Shown here in pieces: positions 22,548 through 34,474 of a stretch of 64,000 bases of DNA; within the stretch, counting starts at the first letter, position 1, and every line of letters starts with the position of its first letter. The notes below the pieces were generated by a model. It made no database searches and was not told where the DNA came from. It was given only the letters and a program-made list of their open reading frames with translations. The stretch spans positions 744,001 through 808,000 of the forward strand of contig JAACJP010000015.1 in assembly GCA_013368375.1 (NCBI GenBank), read 5' to 3'. A program made the position numbers and the translations under genes. This DNA comes from Tricholomella constricta. Taxonomy: Eukaryota; Basidiomycota; Agaricomycetes; Agaricales; Lyophyllaceae.

Positions 22548-24655
22548 CTACCAGAAAGTGAGAAGTAGGCACCCAAGCAGGGCGGCAAGGCTCCACGAAG
22601 AGGCCATCGTATACGACTGCGAGGCGGCGCCCGCGAGGTATCCGCCGATACCAGCGATGGTCGAGTTCCCAGTGAAGAACTGCGACGAACCGCCCAACAG
22701 CACGAGCGCCCCACCCGGGCTCGGGATCTCGACCTCACAGCCATCAGCACAGTCTTTCCGGATGGTCTGCTGCATCCCGAGCAAAGCCCCATTCTCGCCG
22801 ACGGTCTGCCCGGCCCAGGAGATGTTCCGCGTTTCGAGCTTCGAGGGCGCGGTGAGAACGCGCACTTGGACAGAGTCGGCGATGCCCCCTGGGATACGGT
22901 ACACCTGTGTCGCGGTCTGCCCTGGATCCTTGGCGTCGGCGAAGTTGAGGAGCGCAAGCTTGCCCCGGGAAGTGCCGGCCTTGTCGTAGATACCGTATGC
23001 GGCGACTCGTGAGGCGGGGTCGGAATTGGAGTTGTTGAGGTTGAGATCGACGACCACACTGCCGGTGGGATCGGTCATTTCGGCGAGGAAGAGGGCCGCG
23101 TAGTATGTCGAGCCAGTGGTCCAACCCGGCTCCATTGAGGTTTCGGGGGTAGGCGGGTCGAAGAGGTTGTATTGGATGCCATGTTCACGGGTATGTAGGT
23201 AAACGGATGTGTAGTTGACGCTGGCGGCCTTGAGTCCGACATTGACGGCCCAGAGGCCTGTTGCGAACTGGGAAAAGGTCATCGACGAAAAAGCAGGCAG
23301 TATAAAGACGTCTTACAGTGTTCGAAATGTTTGATCCTCCGCATGCAACCGAGTTGTACTCGGTCAAGAGGACTGGTACATTGTTGGCCTGAGCTTTCGC
23401 CATGCCTTCTTGCTGCCAGTTGAGATACGGGCCCACTGCGGACCACGTTGATTTCAGTAAAGAAAAAAAAAGACCTCTGAGAAGGCTGACCGTTCACGGG
23501 GGCCTGGAAGTAAGTGATATTGGTATTCTTCTCGTTCGGACCGCCACAGTTGTGCAGCGGATAACGTTGGATCCTGATCTCCTTTATGAGCTTTCGATAT
23601 AACCATAATCGCATTCGACCTACGTGTAGTATTTGTACGGATACTGATCGAGTCCGGCGTCAAGGATAGTGGAAAGATTCCTGTTCCCTGGGTCAGCCGA
23701 AACGCATTGAAAATATGCATTGAGGAACTCACCATCCACAGCAAATTGTGGGTCCACCAATGATTTTTCTCTCAAGGAGGCCGGCATCACGGAGGTCATC
23801 AACGACGTCGCCAATTTCGGAAACCTATATGATGAAATTATGAGCCCGTCGAGCAATTGAGGTAGGATGAGACATACATATGTGTCAATATCATAAGCGT
23901 CTCGCTCTCCATGCCCGGCGTATAGGTCGGGTTCCTGGGGGGTGGTCTTCGTTCAACACAAATAAGATGACGATGAGAGAAGACAACGTACATTTCCGAG
24001 TAAGAACGCATCTAATCTATCCCCAAATGCCTTCTCCGCGTCAGTCGCAAGCTTGACGACATTTGCTGTTTCATGGGGGTGTCGCATACTCAACCCAATG
24101 ATGAACTGCATGGGACCCACGATATCGTACATCGCATTCATAACGTCGAACATGATAGGGCCGAAATTGACAGGGATATCGTTAAAGTACGCGTCGGGGT
24201 CCGTGTGCTCAAGGAATTTCGAAAGATTAGGCACGTAGGTTGAACTTTACCCTGGTTAGCTGCTGAGTATCCTTGATGAAGCTGATCGAACACACCCGTC
24301 CATGCCATTGCCTCCGATTCGGATTCGAAGCGGCTTCGACATTCTGACAGCGACATTATGCAGGTAGTTTTGCATCGCGTGGGGGATCGTCTTTACAGTT
24401 CCTCCCCCTGTGTTCAAGTAGTTGAAATTATTGAGCCATGGACCATAGATGGCGCGTCACAAATGACTTACAGAGGGTATCAAAAGAGCTAAGTTCCCAT
24501 GAAATTCCAATAAAGTTGTCGTCTACGATGTTTTTGAGGGCACTCTCCGGTGGGCGCTCAGGAAAAGACACATCGAGGGGTTTTCCTGCGATCGAAAAGG
24601 CGGGTAACGTCACTAACGCCGCAAGGAGCGCCGACGAGAGATGGGGGAGTAACAT
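22548..24655 (-). CDS. GH79-type glycoside hydrolase (beta-glucuronidase-like), putative GPI anchor
   Basis: Nine minus-strand exons close in frame to 558 aa: 24655-24472, 24407-24296, 24244-23992, 23934-23878, 23824-23733, 23680-23624, 23573-23491, 23435-23317 and 23267-22548. A signal peptide (MLLPHLSSALLAALVTLPAF) opens the protein. Family motifs in order: LRIRIGGNGMDGSTYVPN, then GNEPDLYAGHGER with the likely acid/base Glu184, IIGGPTICCGW, YPLHNCGG, and LLTEYNSVACGG with the likely nucleophile Glu305. A beta-sandwich C-terminal domain follows (PETSMEPGWTTGSTYYA, ASRVAAYGIYDKAG). The last about 20 residues are hydrophobic after a small-residue stretch (SLAALLGCLLLTFW), which suggests GPI anchoring. 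GH79 enzymes release glucuronic acid residues from proteoglycans; the exact substrate here is unknown. A TATA-like TATATTTA sits about 95 nt upstream of the ATG. Confidence 0.9.
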
Positions 24656-27600
24656 AGCCGGTGAAAAAGAGTGTGAGGGTTTCCGAGGCTGAATATTATA
24701 CTGCGAGGGCAGTCGACTGGGTCTTGTGAAGTCATGTGCAGCTGCCCTAAATATATGGGCTCTGAAAAACGGCGGAGGCTTGGCAAACACGGAATGTTGG
24801 ATCGCACATCACGATCGTGCTCGGTTATCAAACCCATTTCAAGGAGGCAGCCCTGTCGGTGAAGACTTTGTCAGGGCGAGCCTTGTACAAAATAAGAAGC
24901 TCATACTGTGAACAAAAAATTCGACGACCTTTGAGGACCCTACGAAACTTGAGACTGTGGTTGGGTACGCCACAGGATGTAACGGATAGAGTCGCCATCA
25001 GGATAGAATTCAGGCAAGGGGTAAGATGTGTAAACTTTCGTCCAACACGGACTGCGGATTCCTTGGTACTTGGGCGCTGCCGAGTTTATGATCTTGGAAT
25101 TATCTGTGCTTGAGCATGGAAATCGAGGTGAGCGTTAGGTAATACGGCCCGGTGATACGCCGAGATGCCGCCACTTGGCTTGAGCCTTGGCACCAGAACT
25201 TCGTTTGAATTTGATTAGTACGACTCTTTGAAGAACGATGTCCTCGTCCTCAGCGCATGACGACAATCACGCTTATTTCGAATCAACGCTAAAAGTTTGA
25301 TGCTCCACCGACAACGCTAAAACCCTCGATGCTCTGTGGCCTGCTTAGTCTCTTTGCCTTTCGCTTCAGAACTTGAACAGGACACCTCGACTCGACGTTA
25401 CGAAAGCACCTATCCGGCAGTATTGAACTGTATTTGGACACTCATATCGGTCACCGACATATACGGCTCTGTTGAGATATCACACGCTGAGGCTGAACAA
25501 AACCCCACTTGGTTGTAAGTGAATGATGGAGATCGGGCACTTCTAGTTCCTCATCAGGAGGTCACAACTGGGTCAGAGGGGGCGATGTGCTTCTGCTCAA
25601 CATCCGCAAAGTACGAACTGATAATAAGCAAATGTGCAGGTCCAAATAGCCCTCGTTCTCGTGACGCCTTCGGTATACCAACAATGCAGAGCCGGTTCCT
25701 CTACGTAATTTTTCCCTGAAAACCGTTCGAATTATCGGGGTGCTGCAGAAAAAAAAGTGGAAGGCTGGAAACCGAACGTGCCATTCGATCCCCGTATATC
25801 GGATCTGGTAAAATCTTCTTAAATTAACCTAAAAAATATATTCCCGGGATTACTCTGCCAAGAACATCGCATCCAGTGATGTCAGATTATTCGGTTCAGC
25901 GGGAGCTTCGTGATGCTGAAGCGACGGCGCAGACGCCCACAAGGATTGCAAGGTTCGTTGATAATTGCTGATGTTGATGAAGTTCAAGCTGATTTTATGG
26001 CTGTAAGCCTTCGTTCCATTTCAGAACTGTTATGGCACGCCAAATTATCAATGTACGGAACCAAGAGTGTTAGATTTTTACATGTCAAAAGATACCCAAA
26101 CGTACTGTCTACACTCCTCAACCCGATATATAGCGACGCACCGGGCATAACAAGCTACGTTAGCGTTTAAAGCGGACGAAAAGGGTTATGCTGCCTTATC
26201 AGGCTTACATGCCACCGCTACGAAGAGCCACCTGCCATTCTGCGTGAAAACCCTCCAGGAGGTCACGGGAAGAGCGACCCTAAATCGAAAGGGCCGTCCG
26301 TCCTTGATGGGATGAGTCGTCAATTCAACTCAGCGATCTTTGGTCGATCGGGCAATGGAAATTTACCATATTGATGCGCGCAATCCTCGACCCCCTCAGG
26401 CGGCTGTGTCTGCATCAAAAGGTTGTTCATCAATGGCCGCGCCTGAGGAGGAGAACGTAACACGGATTGCCCAACACGTAGTAGTACGCGTGGTCGTGTC
26501 GTTTTAAAATATCCTCGTTAGATTATGATCTCTCGCGACACCTTGAACTTGAATGGGCGTCGAAGGCTGTGAGCGAAAAAGTGAGGCGTGCATTATGATG
26601 TATGAGACTTGAACGTCAATGGTATGAAGTTCTGGGAAACACGAGTGGCAGTGAGTGGTGCTACAGAGTAGAGAGAAAGAAACAAGCACTTTCAAGCTCG
26701 ATGATTTCACCATTTTCCTCAGCAGTTTTTTTCACATACCCGCCTTTCGGGGGAAGATGAAAGATGAACCAACATGAACGGAACGTCCAACAGGAATATA
26801 TATTAATATACAGGCCTCGAATTCTTGCCAAGCATTACCGAATTCATGATATACCGCGACTTGAAGATCCCGGATCGCACCGTCCCACCGGGCTCGGGAG
26901 GCATGAGTATACAACGTTGGTACAAGGTGAAAGCTGGGATTGACTGTTAAATATCCCAGATGGGATAGCCTCAACGCGCACGCGCGCGCTAACGTTACCT
27001 CCGAAGTAGTTGATCGCTACGCCACCACTCCCAACTCTTTACGATGCGTCGTTAAACGACGCATAGTGCTCCACATGTCGACTATGTGCTTACAGTCTCG
27101 TCCATCTTGAATACAGACACTTTCCCCTGCCTGCCACGTCAGTCGTATGATCGTCGCGCCGCGTACGAACACTGAGGTGAGATCTCTACTCACCTTGTAT
27201 TTTTACCTACAAAGTTGTACTAGTCAATCACTACACAGTCGTTTGAATGCGCCGCGCCCGGGCCGCGTACAAACACCGAGTCAATGACTAAAGATATCAT
27301 AACATTGACGTTGGCAGGGCACGTCCGAGTCGGCGTCTCCGAAAAGCGAATCACAATCAATCAATCACTTTCATATTCCTTTTCTCTCTCTTGCGATGTA
27401 AATCATTGAATTGCACAAACCTAGGACGTAAATTAATCGGTGTTTCCGTATGGTGGTAGATGTATACATATACGCTTCCCCCAGCAACTTTGATGGGCGC
27501 GCTCGATAATAATATCGCCCTCAAGGGATATCAACACCCACCCGGCACCGCTCGAATATTCTTTCTCGATGGCTTGATCCACGTCGTCTCGGACTTTGAT

Positions 27601-29118
27601 GATCTTCCCCATTTCAACACTGTTCCTAGCCTTGCAGTATCTGTACGAGGATCAATGCCATTGTGGAATATTACTACCACTCGCTGGCGTACTCGCGTAC
27701 TCGCCTGATACCTTGCATAGGAGAATGAGTGAGCTTATTCATGGCATTTGAAGATCGGTATACTTACTTTCAGGATTTCCGAGTTTAGCTTTCCGACTGA
27801 ATGCCTGATAGTTTTCTACGGGAAAGCGGTCATATAATGATCTTTGAGCCTACGAAAGGAAGTAAGTTACGAACGAGATCGCAACTCCGAGTCCGAGTCC
27901 GAGTCAGAGTCAGAGGGGGCGACCCTCCACCGAATGTGCTTCTGCTTCCGCTTTCGCTTCCGCTTGCGCTCAACGTCAACGTCAACGTCGGCATCAAAGT
28001 CCGTAAAGTTCGCACTGATGATAAGAGGCGGTGTCAATGCGCAGTGTCCGAAATTAGCACTCTGTATTGTGACAAACGCAGCGCCGGATCCTTCGATACT
28101 ACGATCTGTGGTCGAACCATCGTGGTGCTGGAGAAGAAACATGCATGTCACGGTCGAATGGGCTGTTCGGTCCTGGTATGTCGGATCTGGTACATATATA
28201 GACTCTAGGGCGTTCTTGATATCGACTTGATAGAAGTATGTTCGCGAAAAGCATCCGCATCCTTGATGTCAGGACCTTTGGGTATGGCGGGAGCTTTGGG
28301 GTGCTGGAACGGTCACAGACGCCTGTTAGGGTTGGAAGGGTACTACATAGTTTACGCAGTTGTTCCCTACAAATAGCGTGCTATGCCACGATGGTTGAAC
28401 GTTAATCTGTAAACGGAACTAAGAGCCTTAGGGTTGTTGTACATGTTCGTCAATGTACTGTGCACGCTCCTTGTCCAAGAATATGGCGATGCATGAGGCA
28501 TGACTTGTGAGGCATCGATAACCCGCCTAGAGCTCGCCGTCCTTTTGTGCTAACTGTTCCGTTGTAACACACCTTGTCGTAATTCGCTAAAGTTTCTTTG
28601 ACGGATGCATTGAGACGATGATATATATCTTTGAGAACAGCTCCGCCAATGGCCAGACGAGAGATTCGGGGAAATGAAGGGTGCAAAGACTTCCATTATC
28701 GCACAACATAAGGAGCTGGAAACTTCCGTCGAAGGACTGTCAATCGTTGCTAGGAATCCTTGAGGAATCCAGTGATAAAGCCAAGGCTGAGGATTATGGC
28801 CATGCGCAAAGACCTGGCGTGCTGGTAGACAGAGACGAGAATACGGCAATCAAGAGGCGGGTCAGCCACATTGGCCATCCTCCAGTTCGTCTTGGTTGGA
28901 TGGCACACGACGGCGAAACTTCGCGATACAAAGGAGATTGGGTCTGAGTCAGCAGGACAAACACGGGCAGACAAAGACATCTTGCCCTCGGGCCCACACA
29001 TTGCGGGGCAGACAACGACCAGCACGGACGCATAGCCGAGTTCATCGACATCGACAGCGAGCAGGACTACCTGCGATAACGATTTGCGCGCCCGCTGACC
29101 CTGTTCCGAAGCCATCGA
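24656..29118. other. Long intergenic stretch; possible decayed minus-strand gene at 27.87-28.7 kb
   Basis: 24.7-27.4 kb shows nothing recognisable. Between about 28686 and 27867, minus-strand segments look coding and are bounded by splice-like signals: GGAVLKDIYHRLNASVKETL before a GTGTGT donor, then KGPDIKDADAFREHT, then (after an apparent one-base frame change) QVDIKNALESIYVPDPTY and TCMFLLQHHDGSTTDRSIEG, ending in an Asp/Ser-rich tail (DSDSDSDSE). I cannot name a family. It could be a fast-evolving or broken gene sharing a divergent promoter region with the gene starting at 29119. A separate minus-strand patch near 27500-27690 reads VRDDVDQAIEKEYSSGAGWV. Confidence 0.35.
27044..27064. repeat. 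Perfect 10-bp-arm palindrome
   Basis: Arms ATGCGTCGTT and AACGACGCAT separated by one A. It lies in intergenic AT-neutral DNA; no neighbouring motif suggests a role. Confidence 0.85.
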
Positions 29119-32100
29119 ATGCGGGAGTCCAACTTTGCGTTTCCCACCCAAAACAAAGCATGTGTGTGCATCACGTCGCAGCTGTACGACCGTCGGGGTG
29201 AGTGGAGTGGGAGGGAGGAGGACTTGAATATATGCTGATTACAGGCCAACCAGCTCTCGACACGTCGTCGCCACTGCCCTTGCTCAACTCGCTGACACAT
29301 CTAACCTACCTCACCTCCACCTCTCCCCGTATCCGCGAAATAATGACAATGGACGGCGGCCTTGAGCGCCTTGTCCGCATCCTCCACGACTTTTGCATTT
29401 GCCCTCCGCCCCCCGATAACGGCGCCGTCCTCTACGGCCTCATCCCTCCTTCCGTACACCCTCCCCGCCCCTTACCCACCCTTAACCCCCCCGCCTTTGA
29501 CAAGCAGGCCGCCTACCGCTTTTCCCTCGCCTTCCAGTGTGTCGTCAACATTGGCGTCCGCGGCAGCGAGCCCATTCGCTCCCGTGTCGTCCAGGCCGGC
29601 ACCCTTGATGTCGTCGGCTGCATCCTCGAGGCCTGGCTCGCCAACAAGGGCTTTGCCGTCGGCCCGAGCGCCAGTGCCACTGGTCTCCCCCGGGAGACAC
29701 GTGAGCAGCGTCAGGCCAGGCGCGATGCCCATCTCGCCCAACGCCAAAGGGAGCAGGCCGCCGAGCTCGACCGCCAGAGGAACCGACAGCCCGTGCAGCA
29801 ACGCGGCCCACGACCGCCCACTCTGCGCCTGCCCGGCCAATTCGAAGAGGTACGTCCGTCTGGACCTTGTATGCTATCCCCCTAAGTATGCTCCCACAGG
29901 ACGAAAGCATGGACATCTCCTCTGCAGCCGACACCAGCTCCACCAGCCTCCACGACGCGCTCCTGCTGCTGTCCGCCAGCACGCACCGCGCCTCCACATC
30001 GACCTCGGCATCAACGTCGGCGGCCACCACCCCAGGCAGCGACACGGAAATGTCCACCGACGCCTCGACCGCTGCCACCCCCGTCGGCTCCGGCACGCCC
30101 ACAGGCAGCGTCATCGTCCCCGCCCCCGTGCGCGACCGCAGCGGGACTGTCATTGCGCGCCCGTCTTGGGACCCGCCCCTGCCCTCGCAGCGGAGTCGGG
30201 GCCGGGAGAGGCGAGGCGGAAGCGGGGGGGAGAGCCCGGTGTATGCGTACAACACGGACGAGAGCTCGCGTCCGGAGACGGAGACGGAGGACGAGGTGGA
30301 CGCGGATGGGGATGTGGATATGGAGCGGGCTGGTGCGAGTGGGAGTGGGACTGCACGGCAGAGGAGGCGGGGGACGGTCGTCGCGTCGTCCTCGCACTCG
30401 CACGTACAGCCGCAGGCGAGCGGCAGTGGGAGTGGTAGCGGCAGCGGGAGTAGCGGTGCGCACCTCCAGGCGCACGTGTACACGCAGGACTCGGATACGG
30501 CGTCGCCTTCGCCTGAGCGGCGGCCGTCGCTCTCACATACACATGGGCACGGGCACCGCCGGCTCTCGCTCACCCATCCGCATCCGCACGCGCGCCGTGC
30601 AGTAGGCATCGTGTCGGATGACCAGGCCGCGGACACGGACGCGCACATCATCATCAACGACTCTGTTTCTGGCGTCGGCGTCGGCGGGGTGGGTGTGGGC
30701 GGAGTAGTAGGCGGGGGCGTGGAGGACGGGATCGTATCCCTCGAGGCGAACGATGATTTTGCGATGGGAGCGCCGCCAGGTGCGCCGGGGGCGATTGCGG
30801 TTGCTGTTGTCGGGGCAGGGGAGGGGCTCGGGCTTGGGCTTGGAGAGGGAGAGGGGGAGAGCGAGGGGGAGGTGGGGGTGGAAATGGAGGTGGAGAGGCG
30901 AGCGGAGAGGGAGAGGGAAAGGAGGGGCGTCGCGCCGGACGAGACGCCGCGCCCTGGGATGGTGGGGCTGCCTTCTGTTGGGCCTGCGATCCTTGGTGGC
31001 AATGGTGGTAGCAGTGGCGGCGGCATGTCGCGCGTTGAGGCCGCACCACCGCGCCCGGCTGCGCCTGGGCCGCACAGTCAAAGCCAGGCGGCGCTGGGTC
31101 AAGCGCAAGGGCAAGGGCAGACTGATACACCCCGCCCGGCCGGCGCAGGGGCAGGGGCAGGCGGAGGACCAGGACAAGCAGCTCGCGGCCAAACTCAGAC
31201 ACAGGCGCCCGGGCAGACTGCACAGCCGCCGCCCCCGCCTTCGCATACACACGCGCACGGGCACCGACACCGGCACCATCACCACGCGCACGAGCCGCAG
31301 GGCCCGTACCGCGACGAGGACGTGCTGCTGTCGCTGCAGCTCCTTGCGTACCTGTCCAAGTACCCGCATGTCCGGCAGGCGTTTTATAAGCCGCGTGTGA
31401 CGTTCCATCCTGCGAGCGTTGACGTTGTTGGGGGACGGTGGGGAAGGGAGAGGGAGGGGGTGGTTACGCCTGCTGCGGCTGGGGGTGTGGGAGGTCGAGC
31501 GGGGCGGGCGGGGAAGGAGAGGGAGAAGGAGGGTGGGGCTGGGAAGGAGGCAGGCACGGGGTCGGGTGCGGCGGGGTTTTTCCGCTCGCTGGGGGTGGGT
31601 GCGCGTGTGCCAAAGGCAGCTGCCCAGGAAAAGGATGCGGCGCAGGCGAACGGAAACGCGACTGGGAAGGAGCAGCCGCCTGCGCAGAAACGCCAGACGA
31701 ACGTGTTTTCGCTGGTGGAGCGGTTCACGTTCAAGCCGTCGTCGACGGAGACGGACCTGCCGAACCCGCCGCCGCGGCTCCCGCCTGAGATACAGTATTG
31801 GGCGGGGGTGGTGATGCGCAATGCTTGCAGGAAGGATGAGTCGAGGGGTGGGATTAGGCAGTGTGCGAATAGTGAGTTCTCTATCTCTTTTCGTTTTCGC
31901 TGCTATTCCTGGTACCGTGCTTGCTGACACACGCATGTCTTCTCCTCGTCCAGTGCTCTGCGGCCGCTGGGAAGCCTACCCACGACAGTTTGCAAAGTGC
32001 CGTCGGTGCCGCAAGGCCAAGTATTGCGGCAAGGAGTGCCAGTCTATTGCATGGAGCGAGGGCCACCGCTTCTGGTGTAGCGCCAAGGACGACGACGACG

Positions 32101-32984
32101 CCACTGCTGCTGCCGCTACCGCTGCTGAGTCTGCTGCCGGCGGGAATGCGGCGGGTGGGAGCGGGACGGATGCGGCGCAGGCAAGGAGGGAGAGGCGTGA
32201 GCGGGATAGGGAGCGTGCGAGGGAGAGGATGGCTGCTACAGCGGCAGCAGCAGCAGGAGGACTGGGGACGACTACGACGGTGATGGGTGAGGGGCTGAGG
32301 GGCCCTGGGATGGGCGGGGGGATAGCGCCGGCGACGTCGAGGACAGCGGCTGTGCCTCCTGTGAGGACGGAGGCGTGGCCTGATCCGCGACATGGGATAC
32401 CCAGGATCAACACAAGGACGCATCATAGTTTCGTGCTCTCGCCTCAACAACATTCGCAACAGCAACAGCAGCAGAGTCCTATTGGCACGCGGCCCGCCCG
32501 GGATATGGGAGGACCGTCGCGTCTATTACAGCAGCAGTCGCCACCGCCGCCGCCGCCGCCATCGTCGTCATCTACGGGGTATGCGGTTACGCTGGAGGGG
32601 CTGGCCGAGGCCAGTGTCGCCGGGAGAAGGAGGGCGGAAACTGTCACCGGCGCGACGGTCATGGGCATGGGCGCCATAGGCCCTGGTGTCAGTGTTGGCG
32701 TCGGTGTGGGCGTTGGGCCCGATGGGCGCATGTCTGCTGCGCATTATCCACATGGGCATGGAAGGCTTCCTCCGCCGAGGGCGTTTGCGGTGGGCGCGGG
32801 GGCAGCGGCGAACCCGCTGTTGCAGCCGCAAACGTCGCAGTATGCGGTTGGGTATAGCCCGGTCCGTGCGGAGGCGGGTCCTAGTCGGAGGAGGAGGGCC
32901 CAGGCTCAGGCTCAAGAGGGCGCATCACCGTCGTCGGCGGTCTTTAGGTCGCCTGTGGAGGAGAATGATATGATCTTGGGATGA
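29119..32984 (+). CDS. samB: MYND-type zinc finger protein, samB/Mub1 family
   Basis: Exons 29119-29197, 29245-29849, 29900-31871 and 31954-32984 close in frame to 1228 aa. The N-terminus is the conserved family block (MRESNFAFPTQNKACVCITS, LTYLTSTSPRIREIMTMDGG, FSLAFQCVVNIGVRGSE). The MYND-type finger is built across the last junction: QCANMLCGRWEAYPRQFAKC, then RRCRKAKYCGKECQS and GHRFWC, about residues 882-928. Between them exon 3 encodes about 650 residues that are mostly Ser/Gly/Pro/Ala/His low complexity and probably disordered; the region after the finger is Ala/Gly/Gln/Pro rich. In yeast, Mub1 works with the Ubr2/Rad6 ubiquitin ligase on Rpn4; in Aspergillus, samB affects polarity and septation. 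Both roles are known for relatives, not shown here. Length is well above yeast Mub1 (about 620 aa) because of the disordered segments. Confidence 0.9.
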
Positions 32985-34474
32985 GACCACACGGCCCACA
33001 ACACACACACCCCACCCACTCCTCGTCGTCTCGTCTCCCTTTTCCTTCTCTTTCTGAATTTTCTTTTTTTTTTTCTTTTTTACCCCGACTTTTTTCGGTG
33101 TTCTCGATCTAAACTATAGATGTCTGCCCTTCCTGGACTGTCTGTCACGCCTCATGCCATACATTCCCATCTACATCTACGCTGCTTGTCCTGTCCCCAC
33201 AAAATCCATCCATCTCCATTCATCCATCCATACAGTCATTGTCGTCCTCATCGTTATCGTCTTCCCTTCCTCCCCTCCCCCCCCCCGCATGCGTACCATC
33301 CATCCATCCGTTCACGTTCACGAACCCACCCCATTCACCTCCCCCACAATACCAGGAAGGACGAGCGGTTCGACCCTGATATACATATACATACCGCCTG
33401 TGTGTCTCTCCACATCCTGAATCGATCAATCAATCCCCTAAACCGCACCGAGTCCCTGCCCGTCCATGACTTTTTGCTTTTCTTCTTTTTTTTTTCTTTT
33501 TTCCTTTCTCATTCTCATTCTAATTCTTGTTCATGAGTCAGTTCTCCTCCTCGAGCATGCCCCTCTCCCTCCCCCGCGCCCCGGCCCCCGCCCCCTTCTA
33601 CTACTACACCATTTAGTTTGCCCTATACGCAAGGTTTCCCTCCCCATACGTACTTACAACAATATCCAACGACATCGCAGTATATACTATAATCCTAGCC
33701 GCAATTTTTCTTTTCTTATTCGTTTTTGATTGATGCTTTCGACCAACTCTCTCGCCAGACTTATCCATAAGCGCTAGCGCTAGGCCTACGGGGTGTGTCG
33801 GCCTGGTCACTATTTGCAGCGCGGCCGCGACCAGAGAGAGTTTTTGACTGATTGTGCTGAGTGTGGATCTGTCTCGTGCGTCGATTTGGGCGGTTTGAGC
33901 GTTGAGCGTCGAGGCCGTCGGGCGCTGAGGCACCTTGGGGGCTCGGAAGATTGTCAAACGACGCTGAAGCCCTGGACTCGTCGGACGATCTCTCGAAAGT
34001 CAAGATGGGAACGGGCAGGACAGCTTTCTCAGGCAGGTTCGCTATTGTAAAAATGTAAAAACGGCTCCTGGAAACGAGTCGCGGATCGTGTGGTGGAAGG
34101 AACTGTTCTTGGACTCTCTGCGGGCCCCCCTGACTCGGATCCGAGCTTTTTTTTGAGGCTTTTGACTTCTGCGGTCTGGGTCACATAGTAAAAGTCTCCA
34201 GATTTGCTATCGAGGGATGGCTCCAACTTCCAAGCGTGCGACCGTCCGAGTCGATCTTAAAGGCAGGCGTGCCAGTAACAAGGTTGCAGCATTGATCGGA
34301 TATGCTGTGCAAGCGGGTAGGTTGAATCAACGTTCCGATAGATGGACCTGCAAAACGATGTCATAGAAGATACTGCGGGAAGATACTGCAGAAAAACTTT
34401 ATGCATTTCCTGGTCCAACGTGCTGAAAGCCAGTACGATAAACCTGTAAAAGACAGAAGCGTTGATAGAATTTT
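32985..34474. other. Intergenic, nothing recognised
   Basis: The first 600 nt are pyrimidine-rich 3' flank of the samB gene with T and C runs. A short plus-strand frame at 34217-34366 begins MAPTSKRATVRVDLKGRRAS and is open for 49 codons. A minus-strand patch over 34029-34226 also looks protein-like (SGDFYYVTQTAEVKSLKKKL). Neither has a family match I can name. Confidence 0.4.

Noticed and set aside
30533..31936. 467-codon minus-strand frame
   Set aside because: Antisense shadow of the disordered exon of samB/Mub1; Arg/Pro-rich composition is typical of such shadows.
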